NCBI GenBank assembly: GCA_963767685.1 | Contig: CAVYEZ010000005.1 | Coordinates: forward strand, 744,001-808,000 | Direction: 5' to 3' | Source: Trebonia sp963767685 | GTDB taxonomy: Bacteria > Actinomycetota > Actinomycetes > Streptosporangiales > Streptosporangiaceae | Length of the DNA: 64,000 nucleotides | Program-made: the position numbers and the translations under genes | In this document: one piece after another, positions 7,398 through 15,178 of the stretch | Numbering within the stretch: position 1 is the stretch's first letter | How the letters are laid out: every line of letters starts with the position of its first letter | The notes under the pieces: model-generated | Database searches by the model: none | Told to the model about the DNA's origin: nothing | What the model saw: only the letters and a program-made list of their open reading frames with translations

Positions 7398-9232
7398 CCG
7401 CGGAGGCGCAGTCCTGGCGCGGCATCGCGGCCGAAGCCGCCGACGAGCTTTCCGCGCCGATCGAGGCGCTGCTGCGAAAACGAAGCCGGCGGCTGCTCGG
7501 CGACCTGCTGCGGCCGCACCGGCGGGCCGTCGCGATGACGGGCACCGCGATCGTCGTGGCCTCGCTCGCCTCCCTGGCCGGGCCGTGGCTGATCGGCGTC
7601 GCGATCGACAGCGGCATCCCGCCGCTGGTGCACGGCGGTGACCCCGTGCCGCTGCTGCGGATCGCCGTCGCCTTCGCCGCGACGGTCCTGGTGCAGGCGG
7701 CCGCCACCAGGATTTTCGTCACCCTGACGGGACGCTTCGGCCAGGCGGTGGTGCTCGAACTGCGCCGCCGGCTGTTCGCTCACCTGCTGCGGCTGCCGGT
7801 GGCCTTCCACGAGTCCTATACCTCCGGGCGGGTGATATCCCGGCAGACCTCGGACGTGGACGCGATATCCGACCTGTTCGACGAGGGCCTCGACGGGCTC
7901 ATCACCGCGGTGCTCTCCTGCCTTCTGGTCGGGACGGGCATGCTGCTGCTCGACTGGCCGCTCGCCCTGGTGGTGCTGTCCGGGTTCCTGCCGCTGACCT
8001 GGCTTTCCGTCTGGTTCCGGCGGCGTTCGGCGGTCACCTACCGGTGGATCAGGGAAGCCAACGCCCTGGTCATCGTGCATTTCGTCGAGACGTTCGGCGG
8101 GGTGCGGGCCGTGCAGGCGTTCCGCCGGGAGCGGCGAAACGCCGAGATCTTCGACGCGCTGACCGAGGACTACGCTCGCGCCAGCGCACGGTCCGCGCAG
8201 ATCAACGCGATCTTCGCGCCGGGGATCGCGATGATCGGGAACGTCATCACCGGCATCGTCCTCTGCTACGGCGGGCTGCGGGTGCTCGACGGGGACATCA
8301 AGGTGGGCGTGCTCGCGTCGTTCCTGCTCTACTTGCAGCGGTTCTTCGACCCCCTGCAAGACGTCTCGCAGTTCTACAACACGTTCCAGAGCGCCGCCTC
8401 GGCCCTGGAGAAGATCTCCGGCGTGCTCGAGGAAGAGCCGTCGGTCGCCGAGCCCGCCACGGCGGCCGCGCTGGCCGCGCCCGCGACGGCATCCGGGAGC
8501 GGGCGGCGGGTCCAGTTCCGCGGCGTGCGGTTCGGCTACCGCGCGGCCGTCGTGCTCCCCGGGCTTGACCTGGACATCCCGCCCGGCCAGACCGTCGCGC
8601 TCGTTGGCGAGACGGGCGCGGGCAAGACGACGGTCGCCCGGCTCCTCGCGCGGTTCTACGACCCCGACGCGGGCGGGGTGCTGCTCGACGGCGTCGACCT
8701 GCGGGCGCTGCCGGACGCCGCGCTGCGGCGCGAGGTCGTGCTGATCACCCAGGAGTCGTTCCTCTTCGAGGGGACGGTCGCGGAGACCATCAGGCTAGGG
8801 CGCCCCGCGGCGACGGACGCCGAGGTCGAGGCGGCGGCGCGGGCGATCGGGGCGGACGCGTTCATCTCCGCCCTGCCCGACGGGTACGCGACCCCCGTCG
8901 GCAAGCGCGGCGGGAAGCTGTCGGCGGGCCAGCGGCAGCTGCTCTCGTTCTGCCGCGCGTTCATCGCCGCGCCGTCGGTGCTCGTCCTCGACGAGGCGAC
9001 CGCGCTGCTCGACATCCCGTCGGAGCGGCTCGTCCAGTCCGCGCTGCGCACGGTCCTCGCGGGGCGGACGGCGCTGATCATCGCGCACCGGCTGTCGACC
9101 GTGGCGATCGCCGACCGGGTCCTGGTGCTGCGCGCCGGGCAGGTGATCGAGGACGGCACCCCGGCGGAGCTGATGAGCGGCACCGGCGAGTACGCCGACC
9201 TGCACGCCCGCTGGGCCGCCAGCCTCGCCTGA
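7394..9232 (+). CDS. ABC exporter half-transporter with canonical ATP site
   Basis: A 612-residue partner of the preceding gene, same layout: six-helix exporter domain (about 45-335) and ATPase domain (about 375-612). Here the catalytic residues are intact: Walker A GETGAGKTTVARLL, Q-loop ITQESFLFEGTV, signature LSAGQRQLL, Walker B with catalytic Glu (VLVLDEATALLD) and H-loop AHRLS. Together with the upstream degenerate subunit it should form an asymmetric heterodimer hydrolysing ATP mainly at one site. It starts at GTG 7394, four bases inside the previous gene, so production is coupled and about stoichiometric. Confidence 0.92.
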   Translation: MTAEAQSWRGIAAEAADELSAPIEALLRKRSRRLLGDLLRPHRRAVAMTGTAIVVASLASLAGPWLIGVAIDSGIPPLVHGGDPVPLLRIAVAFAATVLVQAAATRIFVTLTGRFGQAVVLELRRRLFAHLLRLPVAFHESYTSGRVISRQTSDVDAISDLFDEGLDGLITAVLSCLLVGTGMLLLDWPLALVVLSGFLPLTWLSVWFRRRSAVTYRWIREANALVIVHFVETFGGVRAVQAFRRERRNAEIFDALTEDYARASARSAQINAIFAPGIAMIGNVITGIVLCYGGLRVLDGDIKVGVLASFLLYLQRFFDPLQDVSQFYNTFQSAASALEKISGVLEEEPSVAEPATAAALAAPATASGSGRRVQFRGVRFGYRAAVVLPGLDLDIPPGQTVALVGETGAGKTTVARLLARFYDPDAGGVLLDGVDLRALPDAALRREVVLITQESFLFEGTVAETIRLGRPAATDAEVEAAARAIGADAFISALPDGYATPVGKRGGKLSAGQRQLLSFCRAFIAAPSVLVLDEATALLDIPSERLVQSALRTVLAGRTALIIAHRLSTVAIADRVLVLRAGQVIEDGTPAELMSGTGEYADLHARWAASLA

Positions 9233-9255
9233 GCAACCCGGGAGACCGGGCGCCT

Positions 9256-9286
9256 GCCCGCCGGAACGTTCACCGCCCCGGCGGGC
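9256..9286 (+). terminator. Hairpin after the ABC exporter operon
   Basis: Nine-base perfect stem GCCCGCCGG (9256-9264) with CCGGCGGGC (9278-9286), 13-base loop, 24 bases after the exporter stop. No T tract follows, as is common for actinobacterial terminators. Confidence 0.4.
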
Positions 9287-9362
9287 GGGCTCGCCGCCGG
9301 CCGGGCCGCCCATGCGGCTGCGGTCGTGCCCCCTGACGTCGGCCAGTGTCCGGAAAACGGTA

Positions 9363-9424
9363 GTGTTCAAGTAAAACGACATGTCGCTAAACCGTTGCTC
9401 TAGCCTTCTTGTACAGTAGAACAC
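9363..9424. promoter_or_regulatory. Palindromes and -10 element before the recombinase-like gene
   Basis: Three nested signals lie within 62 bases: GTGTTC (9363-9368) inverted as GAACAC (9419-9424), touching the ATG; a perfect 10-base palindrome CGACATGTCG (9377-9386); and a -10-like TACAGT (9412-9417) seven bases before ATG 9425. The stretch is AT-rich for this genome. It looks like an operator/promoter, plausibly for autoregulation of the toxin-antitoxin-like pair downstream, since the first gene product carries a helix-turn-helix. Confidence 0.45.
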
Positions 9425-10357
9425 ATGAGCGGCAACAGCACGGGGGCGACGGCCGCCCCGGCACCGGAATCCAACCTGGGCACCAGGCGGGCGGTCAGGT
9501 ACACGCGCGCCAGCGGTCACGGGGCGGAGGCGCTGCGGGACTGCCTTGAGTCGCTGCGTCCGGGCGACGTCCTCGTGGTCGCGGGCCTGGACCAGCTTGG
9601 CCGGACGCCGCGCGAGGTAATCGCCGCCGTCGGGATGGTCCGCCAGCGGGGCGCGGGCCTGCGGTCGCTGCTCGAAGGCCTCGACACCACCGGCCCGGGC
9701 GGCGACGCGATCTTCCGGGCGTTCGGCGGGCTCGCCGACCTCGGCCGGGCGGCCATCTCGGCGGGGACGAGCGACGGCCTGGCCGCCGCCCGCGCCCGGG
9801 GCAGGCGGCTCGGCCGACCGCCCGCGCTGACGCCCGAGCAGCTCCGTGAGGTCCGGGAGCTGCTGCTCCGGCCGCAGAGCACGGTGTCCGGCGTCGCCAG
9901 GCAACTGGGCGTCAGCCGGTCCACCATCTACAAGTACCTGCCTGACGTCATGCACGCGGGCGCGGCCGGGCCGCCCGCGGCCGAACTTGAGGACTCCGCT
10001 CACGGGCGGACCAGTGCCGTCCCCGCCGCCCATCTCGCGGCCTACCAGGGCCGTCCGGGCCGCGGCGTCCTGGTCATCGATGACCTTGCCGACCTGAACG
10101 GCCCGACGGCGGGCACGGTCGAGTTGCCCCTGCGGCTGTTCTGGCACCCGAATCGCCGGTTCAACCTGGAGGAGCCGGGCATCATGCGGTGGCTGTACCA
10201 GATCGTGCTGCGCGAGGCGAGCCGTCCCGACGACCTGGCCCGTTACCTCAACGGCGACAGCCTGGTCGCCCTGTGGCCCGACCTGCGGCTGCCCAAGGGG
10301 GTCAAGCGCGCGTGGGAAGAGCACCACCCGTCGCTCCGAGCCCTGGTGGAGGCGTAG
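9425..10357 (+). CDS. Inactive serine-recombinase domain fused to AbiEii-partner domain
   Basis: A 310-residue protein. Residues 22-150 match the resolvase/invertase catalytic domain from its middle onward (ESLRPGDVLVVAGLDQLGRTPREVI, then FRAFGGLADLGRAAI) and the following Hin-type helix-turn-helix (LTPEQLREVRELLL to GVARQLGVSRSTIYKYLPD). The first strand carrying the nucleophilic serine (usually YARVST) is missing, so strand cleavage is not expected. From about residue 200 comes a different domain (LAAYQGRPGRGVLVIDDLADL to LPKGVKRAWEEHHPSLR). I recall this as a stand-alone small protein encoded before AbiEii-type nucleotidyltransferases in actinobacteria. Its stop abuts the nucleotidyltransferase start. 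A DNA-binding antitoxin/autorepressor role is an inference. Confidence 0.75.
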   Translation: MSGNSTGATAAPAPESNLGTRRAVRYTRASGHGAEALRDCLESLRPGDVLVVAGLDQLGRTPREVIAAVGMVRQRGAGLRSLLEGLDTTGPGGDAIFRAFGGLADLGRAAISAGTSDGLAAARARGRRLGRPPALTPEQLREVRELLLRPQSTVSGVARQLGVSRSTIYKYLPDVMHAGAAGPPAAELEDSAHGRTSAVPAAHLAAYQGRPGRGVLVIDDLADLNGPTAGTVELPLRLFWHPNRRFNLEEPGIMRWLYQIVLREASRPDDLARYLNGDSLVALWPDLRLPKGVKRAWEEHHPSLRALVEA

Positions 10358-11011
10358 ATGCCCGTCAGCGAGTTGCACCAGGAAATCGCGGCGATCGCCC
10401 TGCGCGCGGGGGCCAGGCACGGGTTCGCCCTCGCGGGCGGTAACGCCCTGCTCGCCCACGATTTCGTGGACCGGGAGACGGAGGATGTCGACCTGTTCAC
10501 GGACGAGGAAACGGGCGTCGAGGCGGCCGCGGGGGCGGTGGAGTCCGCACTGCGGCGAGCCGGGTACGTGACGGAGCGGCAAGACGACACCGCGGGTCTC
10601 GCCGACGTCTTCGAGGGCATGAGCCAAGGCCTCGCCGAGTGGCTCGTCACCGCACCGGACGGGCGCCAGACGATGCTCCAGATGTCCTACTTCAATCGCG
10701 AGCACGAGCCTGTGCGCATGTCGGTCGGCCCGGTCCTGGACCTGGAGGACCTGATCGGCCAGAAGGTGTGCGCGCTCGCCAGCCGGGTCGAGCCTCGCGA
10801 CTACATCGACACGGCCGCGGCGCTTGAGCGGTACACCCCCGCCGAGCTGATTGAGCTCGCGCACCGCCGCGATCCCGGCCTCGACGACCGGGACTTCGCC
10901 AAGGCCGGCCGCGAGCTTGACCGGATGCCCGAGGGGCTATTCGCCCATTACGGGCTGGGCCGCGAGGAAGTCGCCGCGCTCAGGGAGGCGTTCGCGGGCT
11001 GGCCGCGCTGA
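10358..11011 (+). CDS. AbiEii/AbiGii-type nucleotidyltransferase (putative toxin)
   Basis: A 217-residue protein of the minimal nucleotidyltransferase fold. FALAGGNALLAHDFVDRETEDVDLFTDE shows the GG motif followed by the paired aspartates DVD that bind metal and NTP. The rest (DLEDLIGQKVCALASRVEPRDYIDTAAALE) matches the conserved lysine and Arg-Asp region of AbiEii-like enzymes. In type IV toxin-antitoxin systems such enzymes are the growth-inhibiting component and can serve in phage defence. The ATG follows the upstream stop codon directly (10355-10357 TAG, 10358 ATG), so the two genes form one unit. The target of nucleotide transfer is unknown. Confidence 0.85.
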   Translation: MPVSELHQEIAAIALRAGARHGFALAGGNALLAHDFVDRETEDVDLFTDEETGVEAAAGAVESALRRAGYVTERQDDTAGLADVFEGMSQGLAEWLVTAPDGRQTMLQMSYFNREHEPVRMSVGPVLDLEDLIGQKVCALASRVEPRDYIDTAAALERYTPAELIELAHRRDPGLDDRDFAKAGRELDRMPEGLFAHYGLGREEVAALREAFAGWPR

Positions 11012-11118
11012 CCCGGCGACGAGCGGAGCCGGCCCATCCCGGGAGCCGGCGGGCGGGCCGGGTCCCCGGTGGCGTAATCTACGTCCGGGCCGACACTGAG
11101 GACGGAGACGCAAGCGGG

Positions 11119-11499
11119 ATGTACAAGCCGAGCCAGGAGGCACTGAACCTGCACGCGGCGGACGCCGCCGAGGCGGCGGAGCGCGGCAAGCTGCTCGACG
11201 CCGCCCGGGCCGCGGACGCGGCGCTGCGCGAGGCCGAGGCCTCACGCGCCCCCGTCACCGAGGTGCACCGGCTGGCCATGGAGCTTGACGCTGCCCTGAC
11301 CGCCGCCATGCGCGCCGCCTACGCGGCGGAGCGCGCCGAGATCGGCCCGCGTGGCTACGAGGACCGGATCTACCACCGCAAGGCGAAGGCGAGGCCCGCC
11401 GTCCACGCGCTCACCGCGGAGGCGGAGCGGCTCCTGACCCTCAGGGAGAACCACCGGCTGAACCGCATTCCCGAGGTCCCGCGCGTCCCGACCGTCTGA
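11119..11499 (+). CDS. Alanine-rich helical protein of unknown function
   Basis: A 126-residue protein, predicted almost entirely helical and rich in Ala, Glu and Arg (for example AADAAEAAERGKLLDAARAADAALREAEASRA), probably coiled. I recognise no family. Purine-rich GAGGACGGAG (11099-11108) lies about ten bases before ATG 11119, and a -10-like TAATCT occurs at 11074-11079. Codon third positions fit a real gene and a strong terminator follows at once. It has no signal peptide or membrane segment, so it should be cytoplasmic. Confidence 0.6.
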   Translation: MYKPSQEALNLHAADAAEAAERGKLLDAARAADAALREAEASRAPVTEVHRLAMELDAALTAAMRAAYAAERAEIGPRGYEDRIYHRKAKARPAVHALTAEAERLLTLRENHRLNRIPEVPRVPTV

Positions 11500-11517
11500 G
11501 CCATCGACTTGGTGTAA

Positions 11518-11556
11518 CGTCAGGCCCCGGCCGCACTTTGCGGCCGGGGCCTGACG
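11518..11556 (+). terminator. Strong 17-base-pair hairpin terminator
   Basis: A perfect 17-base stem (11518-11534 with 11540-11556) and a five-base loop ACTTT, 18 bases after the helical protein's stop. It is among the most stable hairpins in the window and should end transcription. Confidence 0.8.
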
Positions 11557-11931
11557 CTATCGGTCGCCGCCCTGGCAAGAGCACGCTCCGCCGTCATGTA
11601 GCGTGCGGTTAGGGGCGCTTGGCGGGCGTATCGGCCGCATTCGTTCGGTATGATCCTTCGCAACCCCGACAGCGGTGTCAGCTTGCGGAGGGTCTGAACC
11701 ATTCAGCAAGCGTGGCCGTATCAGCAATTGGGAAATCTCTGTTTAACGCGTCGGCAAGTCGCTTGCACTAGCCGGCGCGGCGGGGCAAAGTTAAGTTAAG
11801 TGGTCTAGGCCATTTGGTAGGGGTTTGGCGAGCGCAGCTTGTTGCCGGGGGCTGTTCCTGGGAAACATGATGTGCCCGTTGGGCCAAGTGGCGTGAGACC
11901 GTGGACTGTGAGAAAGCCAGGAGGCACTGAC
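11557..11931. other. Intergenic region before the DUF5999 gene
   Basis: No coding frame has good codon bias or a ribosome-binding site. The sequence is less GC-rich than neighbouring genes and includes the tandem GTTAAGTTAAGT (11789-11800). It probably holds the promoter of the DUF5999 gene; a regulatory RNA cannot be excluded, but no known fold was recognised. Confidence 0.3.
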
Positions 11932-12132
11932 ATGTGCCCGCACCTACCACCCTGTCCGGAAGCGTCAGCACCTGATCGTGAGGCTGCGCACACGATTGTG
12001 AGCCACCCGGAGCAAGGCTGGTCGCTGCTCTGCAACGGGGTCGTCATCTTCGAGGACACCGGCGAGCTACTGCCCGACGGGGCCACGATCGCCCCGCACC
12101 GGCCAACCGACCATCAGGCGCCGGCCGCCTGA
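11932..12132 (+). CDS. DUF5999 family small protein
   Basis: A 66-residue protein starting at ATG 11932, with a perfect AGGAGG (11919-11924) seven bases upstream. The sequence MCPHLPPCPEASAPDREAA, SHPEQGWSLLCNGVVIFEDT and GELLPDGATIAPHRP matches DUF5999, a short protein common in mycelial actinomycetes and, to my knowledge, of unknown biochemical function. The N-terminal MCxHxPPCP could bind a metal. It stands alone between two terminator-rich gaps. Length and start agree with family members. Confidence 0.9.
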   Translation: MCPHLPPCPEASAPDREAAHTIVSHPEQGWSLLCNGVVIFEDTGELLPDGATIAPHRPTDHQAPAA

Positions 12133-12140
12133 CCAGGCAA

Positions 12141-12188
12141 GTACTTAGCCCGGTGCCGCGCCGGGTACTGTTCGCGTCGCACGCGAAC
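12141..12188 (+). terminator. Tandem hairpins after the DUF5999 gene
   Basis: Two adjacent stems: CCCGG/CCGGG (12149-12153 and 12161-12165), flanked by GTAC on both sides, and a perfect eight-base stem GTTCGCGT/ACGCGAAC (12170-12177 and 12181-12188) with loop CGC. They end transcription of the DUF5999 gene and possibly block readthrough into the converging hydrolase gene. Confidence 0.6.
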
Positions 12189-12248
12189 GGGCGCGGCCGG
12201 GTCCCCCGAGACTCATCGGGGTCATGTTCCCGGGAAGCACGGTGAGGG

Positions 12249-12851
12249 TCACTTCGTCCGGGACAGCAACCCGCTCAGCCAGCTGGCGACGGCCGCGCCG
12301 ATCGCCTCCGGATGCTTGGCGAGGGCGTGCGTTTCCCCCGCGAGGACGACGACGTCCGTCCGCTCATCCGGTTCCGGGACCCCGAACGGGTCGCGCTCCC
12401 CGTTGACGACGAGCACCCTGGTGCCGGCGGCGCGCAGTTCCTGGTCGCGGGACTTGGCCGGCTGGCCCGGCGGGTGCAGCGGGAAGGCGAGCGCGATGAC
12501 CCCGGCCGCGCCCACCTGGCGCGCGGTGCGGCAGGCGACCCGCGCCCCGTTCGAGCGGCCGCACTGGACCAGGGGCAGCACGCCCGTCCCGGCGGTCTTC
12601 CCGAGCAGTGCCTCGACGAGTTCCACCCATGCGGCGTCCTGCTTGACCGCGGACCCGGGCGCGCGGCCGCCCCTGGCCCGGTAGGGCTGGGTGACCAGGG
12701 CGGTCGCCGCGCCAAGCGCGCGGGCCGCGTCCCGGACCGCGAGGATGTCGCCGGTATCCGGGGTGCCGCCCGCGCCGTGGGTCAGGACCACCAGGAACCC
12801 CGGGCGTTCCGGCTGGTCAAGCAGCACGTGCGCGGGCCCTGACGCGGTCAT
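12249..12851 (-). CDS. Alpha/beta hydrolase (Tex30/KANL3-like)
   Basis: A 200-residue protein starting at ATG 12851 with GGAGGAG about six bases upstream. It has the alpha/beta-hydrolase core: GFLVVLTHGAGGTPDTGD (oxyanion-hole strand), the nucleophile elbow CGRSNGARVA with Ser in GxSxG, Asp in VNGERDPFG and the catalytic His in VLAGETHAL. The size and arrangement match the dienelactone-hydrolase-like or Tex30/KANL3 group, whose bacterial substrates are mostly unknown. It is transcribed away from pobA, sharing the AT-rich control region. Confidence 0.85.
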   Translation of the reverse strand: MTASGPAHVLLDQPERPGFLVVLTHGAGGTPDTGDILAVRDAARALGAATALVTQPYRARGGRAPGSAVKQDAAWVELVEALLGKTAGTGVLPLVQCGRSNGARVACRTARQVGAAGVIALAFPLHPPGQPAKSRDQELRAAGTRVLVVNGERDPFGVPEPDERTDVVVLAGETHALAKHPEAIGAAVASWLSGLLSRTK

Positions 12852-12930
12852 GATCTCCTCCACGCCCCGCACCGTACCAGGCGCCGCGGCGTTGGCCGCG
12901 CCCGCGCCCACCGGTCGCCGCCCGGGGACC

Positions 12931-12946
12931 TGCACTTTGCAGTGCA
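12931..12946. promoter_or_regulatory. Inverted repeat TGCACT-TTGC-AGTGCA
   Basis: A perfect six-base inverted repeat with four-base spacer in the divergent region between the hydrolase and pobA. It could be an operator for either gene. Confidence 0.4.
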
Positions 12947-13008
12947 ACATTATTTACGCTCGGTTATCTAGTAATTACTTTTCGTACGACTACGATATGG
13001 AGCAGAGT

Positions 13009-13030
13009 GACTACATAAAGTTATATAGTC
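13009..13030. promoter_or_regulatory. AT-rich operator-like palindrome upstream of pobA
   Basis: GACTACATA (13009-13017) and TATATAGTC (13022-13030) form a nearly perfect inverted repeat (eight of nine bases) with four-base spacer, 21 bases before ATG 13052. It is strongly AT-rich against its surroundings. Another eight-base palindrome TCGTACGA lies at 12982-12989. pobA genes are usually substrate-induced through a PobR-type regulator; no regulator gene is visible nearby. Confidence 0.5.
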
Positions 13031-13051
13031 GATACGGGAAGGATGTGCGAC

Positions 13052-14296
13052 ATGACCGTGCATGAGCGCACGCAGGTCGGGATCGTCGGCGCGGGGCCGG
13101 CGGGCCTGCTCCTTTCGCACCTGCTGGCCCTCGGCGGGATCGACTCGGTGTGCGTCGAGAACCGCAGCCGGGGTTACTGCGAGGCGCGCCAGCGCGCCGG
13201 CATGCTGGAATCGACCACGGTCGAGTTGCTGCGCGCGGTCGGGCTTGGGGACCGACTGGACGCGGAAGGACTCGAGCACGACGGCATCTACGTGCAGTTC
13301 GACGGGGAACGGCACCACCTGAACTTCCGCGAGCTGACCGGCGGGCGGTGGATCACGGTCTACGCGCAGACCGAGATCGTCAAGGACCTGATCGCCGCCC
13401 GCACGGCGGCCGGGGCGGCCCTTGAGTTCGAGGTCCGCGACACCGCGGTGAGCGGGCTCGACTCCGCCGGGCCGGTGCTTTCCTATACCGACGCGCGCGG
13501 CGAGCGGCACGTCGTGACCTGCGACGTCATCGCGGGCTGCGACGGGTTCCACGGGATCACCCGCGATTCGATCCCGGCGGGCGGGCTCACCATGCTCGCG
13601 GAGCGCTCCTACCCGTACGCCTGGCTCGGCATCCTGGCGGCGGCACCGCCCTCCACTGACGAGGTCATCTACTGCCGCCACGACAACGGGTTCGCGCTGC
13701 ACAGCATGCGCACGCCCGAGATCGGCAGGCTCTACCTGCAGGTGCCGGCCGACGAGGACATCGCCCGGTGGCCGGACGAGCGGATCTGGGCCGAGCTCGC
13801 CACCCGCTTCGCGGTGCCGGGCTGGACGCTGACCAGCGGGCCCGTGCTGCAGAAGTCCATCACCCCGATGCGGTCCTTCGTCGCCGCGCCGATGCGGTAC
13901 GGGAACCTGTTCCTGGCCGGCGACGCGGCGCACATCGTGCCGCCCACCGGCGCCAAGGGCCTCAACCTGGCGGTCGCGGACGTCGCCGCACTGGCGACCG
14001 CCCTCATCCGCCTCCTCCGCGATGGCGAACTCGAGCTCGCGGCGGCGTACTCCGACTACTGCCTCGAACGGGTGTGGCGCTCCACCCACCTGTCCTGGTG
14101 GATGACGTCCATGCTGCATATCGCCCCGGGACAGGACCAGTTCGAGTCGGAGCTCCAGCTAGCGCAGCTCCGCCACCTGGTGTCATCGCGGACCGCGGCG
14201 ACCATGCTGGCGGAAACGTACACGGGCTACGCCCCGCTCCGCTACGACCCGTCCACCCGCCTGGACGCCGCGCGCCTTTGGCCCTCGGTCGCCTAG
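13052..14296 (+). CDS. pobA: 4-hydroxybenzoate 3-monooxygenase
   Basis: A 414-residue single-component FAD monooxygenase that hydroxylates 4-hydroxybenzoate to protocatechuate using NAD(P)H and O2. It shows the FAD-binding GIVGAGPAGLLLSHLLA (residues 8-24), the CEARQRAGMLE stretch typical of PobA, the DG motif GCDGFHGITR and the ribityl-binding GDAAHIVPPTGAKGLN (about 290-305). Length is close to the usual 390-400. ATG 13052 has GGAAGG 10 bases upstream; an ATG-less GTG-type start at 13043 is less likely. No protocatechuate (pca) genes are in the window, so the pathway must continue elsewhere. Confidence 0.92.
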   Translation: MTVHERTQVGIVGAGPAGLLLSHLLALGGIDSVCVENRSRGYCEARQRAGMLESTTVELLRAVGLGDRLDAEGLEHDGIYVQFDGERHHLNFRELTGGRWITVYAQTEIVKDLIAARTAAGAALEFEVRDTAVSGLDSAGPVLSYTDARGERHVVTCDVIAGCDGFHGITRDSIPAGGLTMLAERSYPYAWLGILAAAPPSTDEVIYCRHDNGFALHSMRTPEIGRLYLQVPADEDIARWPDERIWAELATRFAVPGWTLTSGPVLQKSITPMRSFVAAPMRYGNLFLAGDAAHIVPPTGAKGLNLAVADVAALATALIRLLRDGELELAAAYSDYCLERVWRSTHLSWWMTSMLHIAPGQDQFESELQLAQLRHLVSSRTAATMLAETYTGYAPLRYDPSTRLDAARLWPSVA

Positions 14297-14660
14297 CACG
14301 GCGGTGACGTAACGGCCGCTCGCCGGCCTGACGCTCGGCGAGGAACTCGTCGAGCAGTTCGAATAGCTTGTCGTTGGCGGCCGCCGCCTGGTTACCGGAG
14401 AGCTCGGACGGCGGCCCGGCCTGGCCCGGCGGCGCGGAGCTGTCGGCGACCAGCTTCACCCAGGACACGCTGGCCTCCGGGTGGCCGACGAGCCTTCCCC
14501 CTACCCACTGCTGAAATCCGGCGAGCAGTTCTCCCCCGGTGCCGGCGTCGCACCCGCAGACGAACGCGACCATGACCTCGTAACGCTCGCTGAGCACGAA
14601 CATCCGGGGCGCCCGGCGCATCGTCGCGAATAGCTTGCGGAAATCTGTCACTTCACTCAT
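14004..14660 (-). CDS. Putative immunity protein of the papain-fold toxin, with abnormal C-terminus
   Basis: It starts at ATG 14660 inside the toxin stop (ATGA, 14657-14660), as expected for a coupled toxin-immunity pair. The first 120 residues (MSEVTDFRKLFATMRRAPRM to KLFELLDEFLAERQ) look like a normal soluble protein. The remaining 98 residues are arginine- and proline-rich and are simply the antisense of the last 293 bases of pobA, because no stop occurs before 14004. The original 3' end has probably been lost by a deletion that joined it to pobA. I recognise no named immunity family; function is inferred from position. Confidence 0.6.
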   Translation of the reverse strand: MSEVTDFRKLFATMRRAPRMFVLSERYEVMVAFVCGCDAGTGGELLAGFQQWVGGRLVGHPEASVSWVKLVADSSAPPGQAGPPSELSGNQAAAANDKLFELLDEFLAERQAGERPLRHRRARRPRAKGARRPGGWTGRSGAGRSPCTFPPAWSPRSAMTPGGGAALAGAPTRTGPVPGRYAAWTSSTRTGGWSATPVRGSSRSTPPRARVRHRGGGG

Positions 14661-15178
14661 AGCCCCGGGTCGATATCGAAGGCATCCCAGTATTCGAACT
14701 GCTCCTCGTACTCCTGCGCCGGGAGCCCTTCTGGGCCGGTGAAGCTGTCATACATTCGGCCGTCCTTCTCCACGGCGTAATGATATGCCCACGGCTCGTC
14801 ACCGGGATTATTACTTGACGGCCCCAGGAAGGGGGCACCAGGCGGCGGGCTGATCTTGATCATCCGTCCCCCGCCGAGGATCCGCTGGATCTGCACCGCG
14901 CATTCCTCGCAGTTGCCCCATCCCTCATAAGCCGGCCACGCCACCGCGGCTTTTGACGCATTCGGGTTTGTGCAGGGGTTGTCGGCCCAGACGCCGTCCC
15001 ATACCGACTTGGCAAATCCGCTGACCCCATTCTGGATGTTGGTCACCACGCCGCAGCCCGGCACCCAGCTCCAGAAGCCCTTGCACGTGATGGCGCCGCT
15101 TGGATCGGTTGCTGCCGCGGGATCGGCATCGGCGTACGTGTACGGCTGGCCGCTGGCCACGAGCTCCCGGAGTCGCAC
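14657..15178 (-). CDS. Orphan C-terminal toxin module of an RHS protein, papain-like fold
   Basis: A 173-residue frame. The first 25 residues (SGQPYTYADADPAAATDPSG) are the tail of the RHS core, which normally reads 'YAYADQDPINGTDPSG' in large RHS proteins. The upstream 1000-plus residues are absent. After this hinge comes a toxin domain with a papain-like triad: NCEECAVQIQRIL (Cys), YHYAVEKDGRMYDSFTG (His, then Asp). Such domains in polymorphic toxins act as deamidases or proteases on host targets. Without the RHS shell and export signal it is an orphan or pseudogene, though still coupled to its immunity gene. The start is uncertain (GTG 15178 used). Confidence 0.65.
   Translation of the reverse strand: MRLRELVASGQPYTYADADPAAATDPSGAITCKGFWSWVPGCGVVTNIQNGVSGFAKSVWDGVWADNPCTNPNASKAAVAWPAYEGWGNCEECAVQIQRILGGGRMIKISPPPGAPFLGPSSNNPGDEPWAYHYAVEKDGRMYDSFTGPEGLPAQEYEEQFEYWDAFDIDPGL

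Noticed and set aside
11557..11931. Possible small RNA or riboswitch before DUF5999
   Set aside because: No conserved fold (for example 6C RNA C-rich loops) could be drawn by eye.
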